Positions 1 to 6,175 of a DNA stretch of 13,152 nucleotides are shown here, piece by piece. The stretch is from NCBI GenBank assembly GCA_041663325.1, contig JBAZRN010000030.1:1-13152 (forward strand). Direction: 5' to 3'. The translations under genes and the position numbers were made by a program. The DNA comes from CAJBLF01 sp041663325. GTDB taxonomy: Bacteria; Patescibacteriota; Gracilibacteria; Absconditabacterales; Absconditicoccaceae. The notes below the pieces were generated by a model. That model saw only the letters and a list, made by a program, of their open reading frames with translations. It was not told the DNA's origin and made no database searches. The stretch's first letter is position 1, and every line of letters starts with the position of its first letter.

Positions 1-1
1 T

Positions 2-73
2 AGAATCAACATTCTCTCATATGAAACAAAAGGTATGATTACACAGATGATTAAAAAAACAAAGAAAACTTAG
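2..73 (+). CDS. possible C-terminal end of a gene cut by the window edge
   Basis: One plus-strand frame is open from the window edge to a TAG at 71-73 and would give a short basic tail rich in Lys and Thr. No function can be read from so few residues. A second frame is also open here when TGA is sense, so this could be chance. It would be convergent with the small minus-strand gene that ends at 142. Confidence 0.25.
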   Translation, partial: RINILSYETKGMITQMIKKTKKT

Positions 74-141
74 GTTGATAGATCAATTTCTCTGAAAATA
101 GCCACACAAAAAGTTCTATTATCCCTGTTTTTTTTATAATC

Positions 142-378
142 TTAATTGAGATTATTTATTGTCCTTGCTTCTTCAATATTTTCATCTAATCCTCAGGATC
201 TTAATAATTGTAAGATTCCTTCTTCATACTGTAAATCAAGTTCTTTTATCTTTTTTTCGATATCCAATGGATTGGTATAGATTTTAAGATCAATCATTTT
301 TTTTACTTGCATTATTTCATTACTAAAAATATGCATATTTGCTTCCAGTGGATTTTCTTTACCTGTTTTTAGAGACAT
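142..378 (-). CDS. small hypothetical protein, 78 aa
   Basis: With TGA read as glycine, the frame runs from ATG at 378 through one TGA codon (193-195, giving a Gly-Gly pair after 'LLRS') to TAA at 142-144. The product is acidic to neutral and probably mostly helical: its middle contains 'DIEKKIKELDLQYEEG' with regularly spaced hydrophobics, consistent with a short helical hairpin. There is no signal peptide or membrane segment. It is the third gene in a minus-strand run after the DUF2103-like gene and the PrsW-like protease, 32 bp downstream of the latter. I do not recognise a family. Confidence 0.6.
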
Positions 379-410
379 ACTAATTTTATAGTTAAAAATA
401 TATATTACTC

Positions 411-1256
411 TTATTTTTTATATATTATATCTGCTTGAAACGTTAAGTACGTCATCAAAAAGAAAGCTAGGATGATGATGGGAATAGTTATATAACTGAG
501 ACTATATTGTAAACTTACATTATAGATGCTGTGGAGTCAAAATCATCCAATGATACCTAAGATAATTGGTATAATTATACTGTTGTTTCTTTTTGTTTTG
601 ATCATAATGAATGCGATCAAACTCGTTGAGACGATGTGGATCAATGTGCTGACTAATCCTCTGCCGATGAGCAAATTGACTATATTTACACTCTGGTTGT
701 TCAACAAATTATTCACTATATACAAAATATTTTCTACTGCGCTAAATCACAATCAGACTAGGATACAGAAAAAGATTAGATTACTTTCGTTCGGTTCTTT
801 ATTTGCGAGAAACAGATTATTTCCTCCCGAATATTTCATATATTCCTCTGCGTAAGCGGAAACTAGATAATAGAGAAGCAATGAATTTATTCATACAAGG
901 AATCCGCCGTAAGCGAGTGCTACGAAGAAAATTGATCAGATAAGAAGTATTTGCGCAATTCTTTTATATCGATTTCTAAAAAATATTGTTATGAGCACTA
1001 CGAATATCGTACAATATGCTACGAATATCAATAAGCTTTTGGTGTCGATGATGTTTGTCAGCGCTAAGTTTTGTTGTCCTAAAAATCAAAGTAAATAGGT
1101 ATATGCGAAAAGTGAGCCTACTATGATGGTTGCGAGTCCAAATACTTTGAGGGTTATTCAGATTTTAATTTTTTTTTGCGAAAAAATTGTATTTATGATC
1201 CGAATTCGTACATATACTAGTAATATGCTTGTGATGATTGGTCGAACTAAAGACAA
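411..1256 (-). CDS. PrsW-type intramembrane metalloprotease (CAAX/PrsW superfamily)
   Basis: The read-through frame gives about 281 aa, very hydrophobic, with roughly seven to eight membrane segments. Motifs match the PrsW family in order: Glu-Glu-x-x-Lys ('AEEYMKY', Glu137-Glu138), F-x-x-x-E-N ('GFSAVENILY', Glu175), a His in 'LIHIVSTS' (His207) and a second His in 'GLHSIYN' (His242). Family knowledge: these Glu and His residues are the proposed metal and catalytic ligands, and B. subtilis PrsW cleaves the anti-sigma factor RsiW inside the membrane. Several glycines, including Gly238 just before the last His motif, are TGA codons, which is why a standard-code reading sees only fragments. The start is uncertain: no ATG lies at the N-terminus, so I chose a TTG at 1254-1256, immediately downstream of a 7-bp repeat array. 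The frame stays open for about 15 codons further upstream. The substrate is unknown; no anti-sigma factor is adjacent. Confidence 0.72.
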
Positions 1257-1291
1257 AATAATGAATAATGAATAATTAAAAATTAATAATG
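1257..1291. repeat. degenerate heptamer array, 5 units
   Basis: Five consecutive 7-bp units of the type AATAATG (the third and fourth units vary). The array sits directly upstream of the chosen TTG start of the PrsW-like gene. Same 7-bp class as the arrays at 2047, 2223, 2585, 6024, 8960, 9044, 9671, 10589 and 10657. Confidence 0.7.
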
Positions 1292-1302
1292 TCGGAATAT
1301 TT

Positions 1303-1587
1303 TTAATATTTTAATGTATTGAGATATTCGGTAATTACTTCTGTGTCTTTATCATTGCAAACGATGAAGAGTTCTTGTGCGGTTGCACCTTTGCTTATGA
1401 TACATTTAATCCCACTGGCTGTCGGATAGGACACTTTGAAGCGCATTTCAGATGATCATTTTTGTTGTCTGGATATTCTTCCAGGTATTATTCTATTTAT
1501 TAGCGAATGTTTTTCAATCTCTCTGATGAGAGTATGAAACTCTGGTAATATATGGTGTTCAGTCTTAGTCTTGATAAATTTGACCAT
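1303..1587 (-). CDS. DUF2103-like predicted metal-binding protein, 94 aa
   Basis: The frame runs ATG to TAA with one TGA-encoded glycine ('RQQKGSSE'). Visible features are an N-terminal 'KTEHHILPEFHTLIREI', then 'RIIPGRISR', then 'GIKCIISKGATAQELFIVC'. This order (His-rich start, I-x-PG-x-I-x-R, G-x-K followed by Q-E-x-F-x-V) resembles DUF2103, a small predicted metal-binding family, as I remember it. The biochemical role is not known. It is the first gene of the minus-strand run with the PrsW-like protease 46 bp downstream. No Shine-Dalgarno sequence precedes the ATG; the upstream 14 bases are pyrimidine-rich on the coding strand. Confidence 0.55.
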
Positions 1588-1660
1588 AAGGACGGAAGGG
1601 TGCAAAGGAAATAAAGGGATGAAAGGTATTAAGATACTGAAAGATTGAATTGCGCAAATA

Positions 1661-1716
1661 TAAGAAATTCAAATTACGATATATTATAAACGAAGTTTGA
1701 ATTACGCCCGTAGGGC
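1661..1716. repeat. AATTACG-linked hairpin words
   Basis: Two copies of an (A)AATTACG word, the second followed by a tight hairpin GCCC-GTA-GGGC (1706-1716). The same word joined to short hairpins recurs at 8720-8790, so this looks like a small dispersed repeat type. It lies between the divergent DUF2103-like gene and prmC. Confidence 0.45.
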
Positions 1717-1725
1717 TACTATTTA
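1697..1725 (+). promoter_or_regulatory. possible prmC promoter
   Basis: TTGAAT (1697-1702) and TATTTA (1720-1725) are separated by 17 bp and lie 17 bp before the prmC ATG. The GCCC/GGGC hairpin falls in the spacer. The match is modest; an alternative AT-rich -10 (TATATT) lies almost against the ATG. Confidence 0.35.
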
Positions 1726-1742
1726 TTTCTTATTATATATTA

Positions 1743-2750
1743 ATGAAACTTTCTGAATTACTTGGACGTGAAGACTTGAAAGAAAAGTTTGTGCTCCAAA
1801 AATTTCTTTGCACATTTTTATCATGCTCGAGAGAAGAATTGTGGACTGATATGGATAAGGAACTTTCTGACGAGATTATACAGAAAATACTGACTGCTTA
1901 CAAGTCTTATGTAGAAGATAAAAAACCGTTGGAATATATTCTTGGGCATGTGGATTTTTTCGGGAGAGAATTTTTTGTCAATGAAGCAACGTTGATTCCT
2001 AGACCTGAGACGGAATATATGATCACCGCAGTGACGGAATTTATTAGCATGAAGCGTGAAGCATGAAGCATGAAGCACCATGATAATGTGCTGTTGGATA
2101 TAGGGACAGGATGCGGAGTATTGGGAATTTCGGTCTTGTTGCAGAATCCTGGTTATTTTTCTGAAGTGGTATTTAGTGATTATTTCGAAAATGCATTAGA
2201 AATTGCTAAACGCAATTTCCAGTGACTAGTGAGTAGTAATGAGTGACGAGAAAAAAAATATGTCCAAAAAGTACAATTTTTACATTCGGATTTGTTGGAT
2301 TTTTTGAACGATAAATCCTTGAATAAAGCTAATTTAGCTTGAACAAATCCCCCTGGCTTTGACTTTGCTCAGCCATCCCCCCTTAACCCCGGCTTACCGA
2401 GGGCAGGCAGGGAGGTTTTTAGTTGAAATATTATTCTTGTGGCTAATTTGCCGTATATACCTGAAGAGACGTTTGAAGCGAATGCAGCGGATAATGTCAA
2501 AAAGTGGGAGCCGAAACCAGCTTTTGTCGGGGGTGATGATGGATTGGATTATTATAGAATTATGTTGGATCAAATAATTAGCTTAAAGCCGAAAGCCGAA
2601 AGCCGAAAGCCAGAAACATTTGTCATGTTCTTAGAGATGATGACGTGGCAAGTAGATATTTTGAGGCAGTTGTATGATGATGTGTTTGTTTTTGAAGAGG
2701 TGAAGACTTTTCATTTTAATATCAGGATAGTGAAGTGTTGGCTGAGATAA
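1743..2750 (+). CDS. prmC: peptide chain release factor N5-glutamine methyltransferase PrmC/HemK, with repeat-derived inserts
   Basis: PrmC methylates the Gln of the GGQ motif of release factors RF1/RF2 using SAM. The N-terminal helical domain ends in the family signature 'PLEYILGHVDFFG' and 'LIPRPETE'. SAM motif I is 'DIGTGCG' (119-125), followed by 'VVFSDYFENALEIAKRNF', and the substrate-binding motif is 'NLPY' (235-238, usually NPPY). The product is 335 aa against about 280 usual. The excess lies in four loop inserts: a 7-bp repeat at 2047-2076, another at 2223-2250, a GC-rich element at 2345-2415 and a 7-bp repeat at 2585-2611. All five TGA (Gly) codons, at residues 108, 161, 168, 200 and 228, lie in or next to the first three inserts. 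A TGA-stop reading gives three fragments. The gene ends with its TAA touching the stop of the convergent gene at 2751. The core motifs are intact, so activity is plausible but untested. Confidence 0.88.
2047..2076 (+). repeat. heptamer tandem repeat inside prmC (GCATGAA type)
   Basis: Four 7-bp units of GCATGAA (one is GCGTGAA) plus GC, translated within PrmC between 'PRPETEYMITAVTEFIS' and the SAM-binding strand. Because 7 is not a multiple of 3, gain or loss of one unit would shift the frame. Confidence 0.85.
2223..2250 (+). repeat. heptamer repeat inside prmC (TGANTAG type)
   Basis: Four 7-bp units such as TGACTAG and TGAGTAG, translated in PrmC after 'EIAKRNFQ'. In the frame used, no TAG falls in register, and two TGA codons are read as glycine. 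Confidence 0.7.
2345..2415 (+). repeat. GC-rich palindromic-type element inserted in frame in prmC
   Basis: A 71-bp segment clearly richer in C and G than its surroundings, starting AAATCCCCCTGG and ending GGGCAGGCAGGGAGG. It holds an imperfect hairpin of the form CCcCGG-CTTA-CCGaGG. It encodes a Pro/Gly-rich stretch between the PrmC strand 'VQFLHSDLLDFL' and 'NIILVANLPY', where the family normally has a short loop. TGA glycine codons flank it on both sides. Confidence 0.6.
2585..2611 (+). repeat. heptamer tandem repeat inside prmC (AAAGCCG type)
   Basis: Three perfect AAAGCCG units and a fourth lacking the last base. Encodes a Lys/Pro/Glu/Ser-rich loop ('SLKPKAESRKPE') before the strand 'ETFVMFLEM' of PrmC. 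Confidence 0.88.
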
Positions 2751-2954
2751 TTATGCTAATCATAATATATAATCCTCTTCATCAATATCTTTTTCTTGTT
2801 TCGCGATTGTAATATTTTCTGCTAAATCTTGAGCTGTTGTTTTTTTCGACTCAGACATTTTACCTAGATTTTTATAACTCATTTTTTTAAGTAATTCTAT
2901 TTGCTCTTCATTATAAGAAGATCTTGCTTCTCAAGGAGTGAATAATTCATTCAT
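2751..2954 (-). CDS. small hypothetical protein, 67 aa
   Basis: ATG at 2952-2954 to TAA at 2751-2753, with two TGA glycines ('FTPGEARSS' near the start and 'YILGLA' at the end). The product is hydrophilic and acidic towards the C-terminus ('KDIDEEDYILGLA'), with a Ser/Thr/Lys-rich middle and no membrane segment. Its stop abuts the prmC stop (TAA/TTA back to back), a tight convergent arrangement that supports both ends. It begins just downstream of the tRNA-His terminator. No family recognised. Confidence 0.55.
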
Positions 2955-2976
2955 TTACTTTATTTACTATATAAAT

Positions 2977-3001
2977 AAAAAATCCCCCGTTTTTCCGGGA
3001 G
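2977..3001 (-). terminator. intrinsic terminator downstream of tRNA-His
   Basis: On the minus strand a TCCCGG / CGGGGGA hairpin with an A-rich loop is followed by six T's. It lies about 110 bp past the mature 3' end of tRNA-His, so the primary transcript would carry a long 3' trailer. Confidence 0.7.
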
Positions 3002-3110
3002 AGTATAAAAAGTGACAATCGGAAAAACTTATCTGCGATGGTAGAGATAGTGGAGATGGAGCGTTTTGCTTGTAGATAGTATCATGTTATCAAGGGAGGA
3101 GACATAAAAG

Positions 3111-3187
3111 TGGGGTGGCTGACGAGGATCGAACTCGCGACGAACAGAGTCACAGTCTGCTACTCTACCAACTGAGCTACAGCCACC
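3111..3187 (-). tRNA. tRNA-His (anticodon GUG), with encoded CCA and G-1
   Basis: The minus strand folds as a full cloverleaf. The acceptor stem is GTGGCTG paired near the 3' end with CAGCCAC. The D-arm contains 'AGCTCAGTTGGTAGAG', the anticodon stem is GCAGA/TCTGT with loop CTGTGAC (anticodon GTG), and the T-arm loop is TTCGATC. The gene encodes the 3' CCA (3111-3113) and the extra 5' G at -1 (3187) characteristic of tRNA-His, opposite the discriminator C. It is close in sequence to E. coli tRNA-His. It is divergent from the YerC/HisR-type gene. Confidence 0.96.
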
Positions 3188-3209
3188 GTACTTTATCTAG
3201 GTAAAGTAT
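3188..3209. promoter_or_regulatory. palindromic operator candidate 1 (over the tRNA-His -10)
   Basis: A 22-bp near-perfect palindrome: GTACTTTA, six central bases with CTAG, then TAAAGTAT. It covers the tRNA-His -10 (3205-3210) and its start region and touches the tRNA 5' end. Both half-sites match candidate 2; the centres are 44 bp apart, about four helical turns. Confidence 0.65.
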
Positions 3210-3232
3210 ATTGTTTAAAAATGAAAAATCAA
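3205..3232 (-). promoter_or_regulatory. tRNA-His promoter
   Basis: On the minus strand, TTGATT (3227-3232) and TATACT (3205-3210) are spaced by 16 bp, putting the start of transcription near 3198, about ten bases before the mature tRNA. Confidence 0.65.
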
Positions 3233-3253
3233 TACTTTATTGCAATAAAGTAT
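3232..3253. promoter_or_regulatory. palindromic operator candidate 2 (perfect, between divergent promoters)
   Basis: A perfect 22-bp palindrome with 11-bp arms and no spacer: ATACTTTA, TTGCAA, TAAAGTAT. It touches the tRNA-His -35 on one side and contains a possible -35 (TTGCAA, 3240-3245) of the divergent TrpR-family gene. Its outer 8-bp arms are the same as those of candidate 1 apart from one terminal base. Confidence 0.75.
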
Positions 3254-3269
3254 CTAATAGTTATTATAA
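3240..3269 (+). promoter_or_regulatory. possible promoter of the YerC/HisR-like gene
   Basis: TTGCAA (3240-3245), inside the perfect palindrome, and TTATAA (3264-3269) are separated by 18 bp. The start codon follows 25 bp later. A second AT-rich -10 (TATAAA) lies closer to the ATG. Confidence 0.4.
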
Positions 3270-3294
3270 GTTTATTTAAACTATAAAAACTATC

Positions 3295-3570
3295 ATGGAA
3301 AATTTGGAATTGCAAAAAGCATCTGAGAATCTTCAAAAATCTTTTCTCAAACTTAAGACATCAAGCCAAATGTTTGCTTTTATGAGAGATTTACTGACTG
3401 AGGATGAAATTGTAGAATTTTCGCTTAGGTTAGACATAGCTTCAAGATTACATCAATGACAAAATTATAAAAAAATAGAAAAAGAAACGTGAGCATCTTC
3501 TACAACCATAGCTAGAGTGGCTAAATTTTTGAAAGGGAAATTTGGCGGATATAGAAAGGTATTGAAATAA
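3295..3570 (+). CDS. yerC: TrpR-superfamily transcriptional repressor, YerC/HisR type, 91 aa
   Basis: Small all-helical DNA-binding protein of the TrpR/YerC family. It matches in length (91 aa) and in the order of conserved segments: 'MFAFMRDLLTEDEIVEFSLR', then 'RLHQGQNYKKIEKETGASS' and 'TTIARVAKFL', which form the helix-turn-helix. Gly55 and Gly66 are TGA codons. Both are conserved glycines in YerC proteins (the turn before the HTH, and 'ETGAS'), good evidence for UGA=Gly. Family knowledge: TrpR-family repressors bind symmetric operators with an amino acid as co-repressor, and YerC members have been described as histidine-metabolism regulators (HisR) in Gram-positive bacteria. Context fits that role: the divergent neighbour is tRNA-His and two matching palindromes lie between them. 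Autoregulation and histidine as ligand are inference. Confidence 0.85.
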
Positions 3571-3587
3571 CTGGTATAATCTTTCAT

Positions 3588-3621
3588 TAAAAAAATAGCC
3601 AGCAAAAACGCCGACTATTAT
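3588..3621 (-). terminator. intrinsic terminator of the dnaX gene run
   Basis: On the minus strand a 9-bp stem ATAGTCGGC / GCTGGCTAT (with G-T pairs) and a T-rich loop is followed by seven T's, 35 bp after the stop of the last minus-strand gene. In plus orientation the G-T pairs become mismatches, so it favours the minus direction. Confidence 0.7.
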
Positions 3622-3655
3622 TATCATATTTTTTTTACACATGAAGTTTCTAAAG

Positions 3656-4012
3656 TTAGCTGTTTTTCAAGTTATCTTGTCTTGCAATATAACTTTTGTC
3701 TTCATTTGGCGCTTCGAATAGCAGTCCTTTTTTTAAAGAAAGTTTTTTGATAAACTGGTAAAATCTTTCCTCATCGTACTCCATAATTATTACAAAGAAA
3801 TAATTCCCATTTGTACGATCAATGTACTCGACTGGAATTTCTGACGAAATTTTATTTGGTTTAGAACCTTCGTTAGGATGGTTCAGAAAGAAACCTTCTT
3901 TAATGAACGCTTCTTTTAAAGATAAGAATAGATCAATGTGTCCAACTGGAATTCTTAGCATTATTTTAATCTGTCTTTGATAGACAAAGACTTTATTGTT
4001 TTTGTTTGTCAT
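3656..4012 (-). CDS. hypothetical protein with an internal duplication, 118 aa
   Basis: ATG to TAA with no TGA codons. No known family is recognised. Two halves resemble each other: 'LSLKEAFIKEGFFLNHPNE' and, about 55 residues later, 'IKKLSLKKGLLFEAPNED'. Both are a helix, a lysine-glycine turn, a hydrophobic strand and a proline-asparagine-acidic turn. This suggests an alpha-beta unit repeated twice. The first half begins with a strand ('QIKIMLRIPV') and the second follows another ('NYFFVIIMEY'). It is the last gene of the dnaX run, 25 bp after the nucleotidyltransferase-like gene and before a terminator, so it is probably co-transcribed. A ligand-binding or partner role is possible but not shown. 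Confidence 0.65.
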   Translation of the reverse strand: MTNKNNKVFVYQRQIKIMLRIPVGHIDLFLSLKEAFIKEGFFLNHPNEGSKPNKISSEIPVEYIDRTNGNYFFVIIMEYDEERFYQFIKKLSLKKGLLFEAPNEDKSYIARQDNLKNS

Positions 4013-4037
4013 ATTTTTTTTATTTTAAATCTTATAT

Positions 4038-4556
4038 CTATTTGTCACTTAAAGTCAATTTATTGTCATGTTTGTTATTATTGTGGTTGAGTATAAAATC
4101 TTCAATGATTTTTACTTTTTCAGTAGATCAGATATTTTCGTAAAACTCTTTCATCTGTGTCAATGGTAGTACTGGAATTTTAATATTGTCCCGGTCTTTT
4201 TCTATTATATAGTCGAACATATCCATGTTTTTGTTCTCCTCCTCATAATACGCTACTTCTACCTCTATTCATTGTACGTCGAAGATAATATAATGTTTGT
4301 ATCATAATATTTCTCTTTTTTGAGTCTGTCATTCCTTTTTTTTCATTCAAAGAAATGTCTTCCTGAATATATCATATCCTACTTGATTTGTTCTGATATC
4401 TACATCTTTTGGTAATCTTGGTATTCATCGAATCATTAAATTTACTCCTCCGTCAAATCTTCGCATGATGTCTTTGTCTTTTATCTTTTCTACAATAAAA
4501 TGTACCACTTGAATAATATTTTTTTCTGCTATTTGTTTGTTGTTGTTTGTCTCCAT
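4038..4556 (-). CDS. putative nucleotidyltransferase-fold protein, 172 aa
   Basis: The read-through frame ATG (4554-4556) to TAG (4038-4040) contains six TGA glycines and is invisible under the standard code. The segment 'FDGGVNLMIRGIPRLPKDVD' has the layout seen in minimal or AbiEii-like nucleotidyltransferases: GG followed by a helix, then a basic turn and D-x-D (here D-V-D). A later 'QGIEVEVAYYEE' could supply the third acidic position on a strand. The C-terminal third is Lys/Asn-rich and hydrophilic. The gene is 15 bp from the upstream DnaX-C-terminal gene and 25 bp from the downstream gene, consistent with one transcript. No HEPN or antitoxin partner is recognisable next door. The fold call is tentative. 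Confidence 0.6.
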
Positions 4557-4571
4557 GTGATTGATTTTGAA

Positions 4572-4862
4572 TTATAAACTTTCTAGTTTTCTTGCGAAAT
4601 AACTGTCTTTGTTTTCAAATGTCACATGAATTGCTAATTGGCTTCCCATGACTTCACTCAGTTTTTCTTCGATGTATCTCATATTTTCTTTGTTGCTGAA
4701 AATGAGCTGTGCTACTTTGCTGATAGTGATCAAGTAGATACCGTCACTGGTAATTTTATTTATTACGATGCTGTCTTTGAGGCTGTTTTTGATAGATGGT
4801 TTATCTATTTTTTCTAGTAATTTCGTCAAAATAGTTTCAAATGTTTGTTTGTTTTCTTCCAT
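4572..4862 (-). CDS. small protein resembling a DnaX C-terminal region, 96 aa
   Basis: ATG to TAA, no TGA codons. The pattern is an N-terminal helix ('FETILTKLLEKI'), a short strand with an 'IVINKITSDGIYLITIS' hairpin, a helix ('NKENMRYIEEKLSEVMG') and a last strand ('QLAIHVTFENK'). This resembles the alpha-beta segment near the C-terminus of many DnaX proteins, where a strand pair, a helix of the type 'IEEALSEVLG' and a final strand occur. It starts 44 bp downstream of the dnaX stop, and the DnaX encoded here ends right after clamp-loader domain III. I infer that the C-terminal part of DnaX is supplied as a separate polypeptide. No frameshift joins the two; dnaX ends in a clean TAG. Confidence 0.55.
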   Translation of the reverse strand: MEENKQTFETILTKLLEKIDKPSIKNSLKDSIVINKITSDGIYLITISKVAQLIFSNKENMRYIEEKLSEVMGSQLAIHVTFENKDSYFARKLESL

Positions 4863-4906
4863 ATTTGTCTTTGTGGAATGGTTAAATTGTATTATCGTTC
4901 CATGCT

Positions 4907-5920
4907 CTAAAGAACATGGTTCGTATTTCTTTCTAGGTGTTTATGGATCGCGACTTTGTAGACGATCGTAGGATAAGGATAATATCTGATGTTTCCGATG
5001 ATGTCCGTGAATGTTTCAGATATTTTGGTAGAAAAATTTATATCTTCAAGAAAAATCTGATCTATGTACATTAAGGTTTGTTTTGCGAAATTATGGAGAT
5101 CTATTCCTTGATTGTGAATATCGTCAACTTTTTCGAAAATCGTTTTCGCGTCGCCTGTTTGGATCAGATGCAAAAAATCTTGGATCAGTGTCTCTGATGC
5201 GACACCGAGAAATTTTGTAATATGCTGTTCGTCGATGTTACCTAGAACGCTCACTTGATCTATGTATTTCACTGCGTCGCGCACACATCATTCAGCTATT
5301 TTAGCGATCAATTCTATTGCTTCATTGGTTGCGGTGAGTTTTTCTTGCTCACAAATTGTTTTGAGAAATTTTCCTATTTCCTTCTTATCTACTTTTTTGA
5401 AATTGAAGACCTGACAACGTGAAATGATGGTTTCAGGCACTTTTTGGATTTCTGTCGTTGCGAGAATAAAACACACATTATCTCTTGGCTCTTCGATAGT
5501 TTTCAAAAGCGCATTGAATGCTCATTTGCTCAGCATGTGGACTTCATCTATGACATATATTTTTTTCTTGAGATTTGCTGGTGGATATGCCGCTTTATCT
5601 AAAATCTCTTCTCTGATGTTATCCACTCCTGTATGTGAAGCAGCATCAATTTCTACGTAATCCAATGTCTTCCCTTCATTGATTGTTTGGCAGTTGAAGC
5701 ATTTATTACATGGGTTTCCGTCATGAAGATCTAAACAGTTTATCGCTTTAGCTAAAATTCTTGCAGCAGTCGTCTTACCTGTTCCTCTCGGTCCGAATAA
5801 GAGATAATTATGATGCATCTGCTTGTGAGTGCTCATTTGTGCTTTGAGAATTTCTGTGATGTGTGTTTGTCCAATGATGGTGTCAAAGGTTTGTGGGCGA
5901 TATTTATTTGCGAGAGACAT
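4907..5920 (-). CDS. dnaX: DNA polymerase III subunit gamma/tau (clamp loader), short form
   Basis: AAA+ ATPase subunit of the clamp loader that places the beta clamp on DNA. Visible features: 'LANKYRPQTFDTIIGQ' (7-27 region), Walker A 'GPRGTGKTT' (43-51), four zinc-ligand cysteines at 62, 71, 74 and 77, Walker B 'IYVIDEVHML' (121-130), sensor 1 'CFILATTE' and the arginine-finger segment 'TIISRCQVF'. Gly133 ('MLSKGAFNALLK') and Gly211 ('AEGCVRDAVKYID') are TGA codons at strictly conserved family glycines. The protein is 337 aa, about gamma length, and ends after domain III; a separate gene downstream resembles a DnaX C-terminal region. It leads a four-gene minus-strand run ending at the terminator near 3600. 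Its leader shares a 25-bp element with the methyltransferase gene at 10694. Confidence 0.93.
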
Positions 5921-5927
5921 AAAACTT

Positions 5928-5953
5928 AGTGAAAAAACTAAAAACTAACAGTG
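5928..5953 (-). repeat. leader repeat upstream of dnaX, shared with 10657-10681
   Basis: Read on the minus strand, CACTG, two units close to TTAGTTT and a CACT end, finishing eight bases before the dnaX ATG. The copy at 10657-10681 is the same apart from one extra T and lies in the same orientation 12 bases before another start codon. Confidence 0.75.
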
Positions 5954-6023
5954 GACAACGAACGAATTGCAGCCCCATAAACTATGGTAAATTACAATAG
6001 TCCATAATTAAGATGGTTCATAT

Positions 6024-6058
6024 ACTATTCACTATTAACTATTCACTTTTCATTAGTT
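6024..6058. repeat. degenerate heptamer array (ACTATTC type)
   Basis: Five 7-bp units, ACTATTC, ACTATTA, ACTATTC, ACTTTTC and then a weaker ATTAGTT. It lies in the 255-bp gap between divergent dnaX and the gene at 6176. Apart from this array, the dnaX leader repeat and a CCATA-AAC-TATGG hairpin (5973-5985), that gap shows nothing coding. Confidence 0.75.
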
Positions 6059-6115
6059 CTTGCAGTGTAGTCATTCATTGTAAATTTTCAATTAGAAAAC
6101 TTTGATAAAATAAAT

Positions 6116-6143
6116 TTGACAGATTTAAATAAATAGATATACT
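6116..6143 (+). promoter_or_regulatory. promoter of the gene at 6176
   Basis: A consensus TTGACA (6116-6121) and TATACT (6138-6143) with 16 bp between them put the start of transcription near 6150, giving a leader of about 26 bases without a Shine-Dalgarno sequence. It is the best promoter in the window. Confidence 0.7.
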
Positions 6144-6175
6144 ATATTAGTTTTATCTTCCTGATATATTATATA

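Noticed and set aside
526..855. Plus-strand open frame of 109 codons with hydrophobic segments
   Set aside because: It is antisense to the PrsW-like gene, whose motifs are clear; its hydrophobicity reflects the complement of a membrane-protein gene.
2359..2750. Two overlapping plus frames that look like separate short genes
   Set aside because: One is the C-terminal part of prmC in frame with the rest once TGA is Gly; the other is an out-of-frame shadow.
2900..3106. Minus-strand open frame running from just after tRNA-His through the terminator
   Set aside because: It crosses a good intrinsic terminator and overlaps the better-supported small gene in another frame; composition is not protein-like.
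4907..5920. dnaX, prmC, frr, the helicase and others as pseudogenes broken by stop codons
   Set aside because: Every break is TGA, never TAA or TAG, and falls at conserved or acceptable glycine positions; recoding explains all of them.
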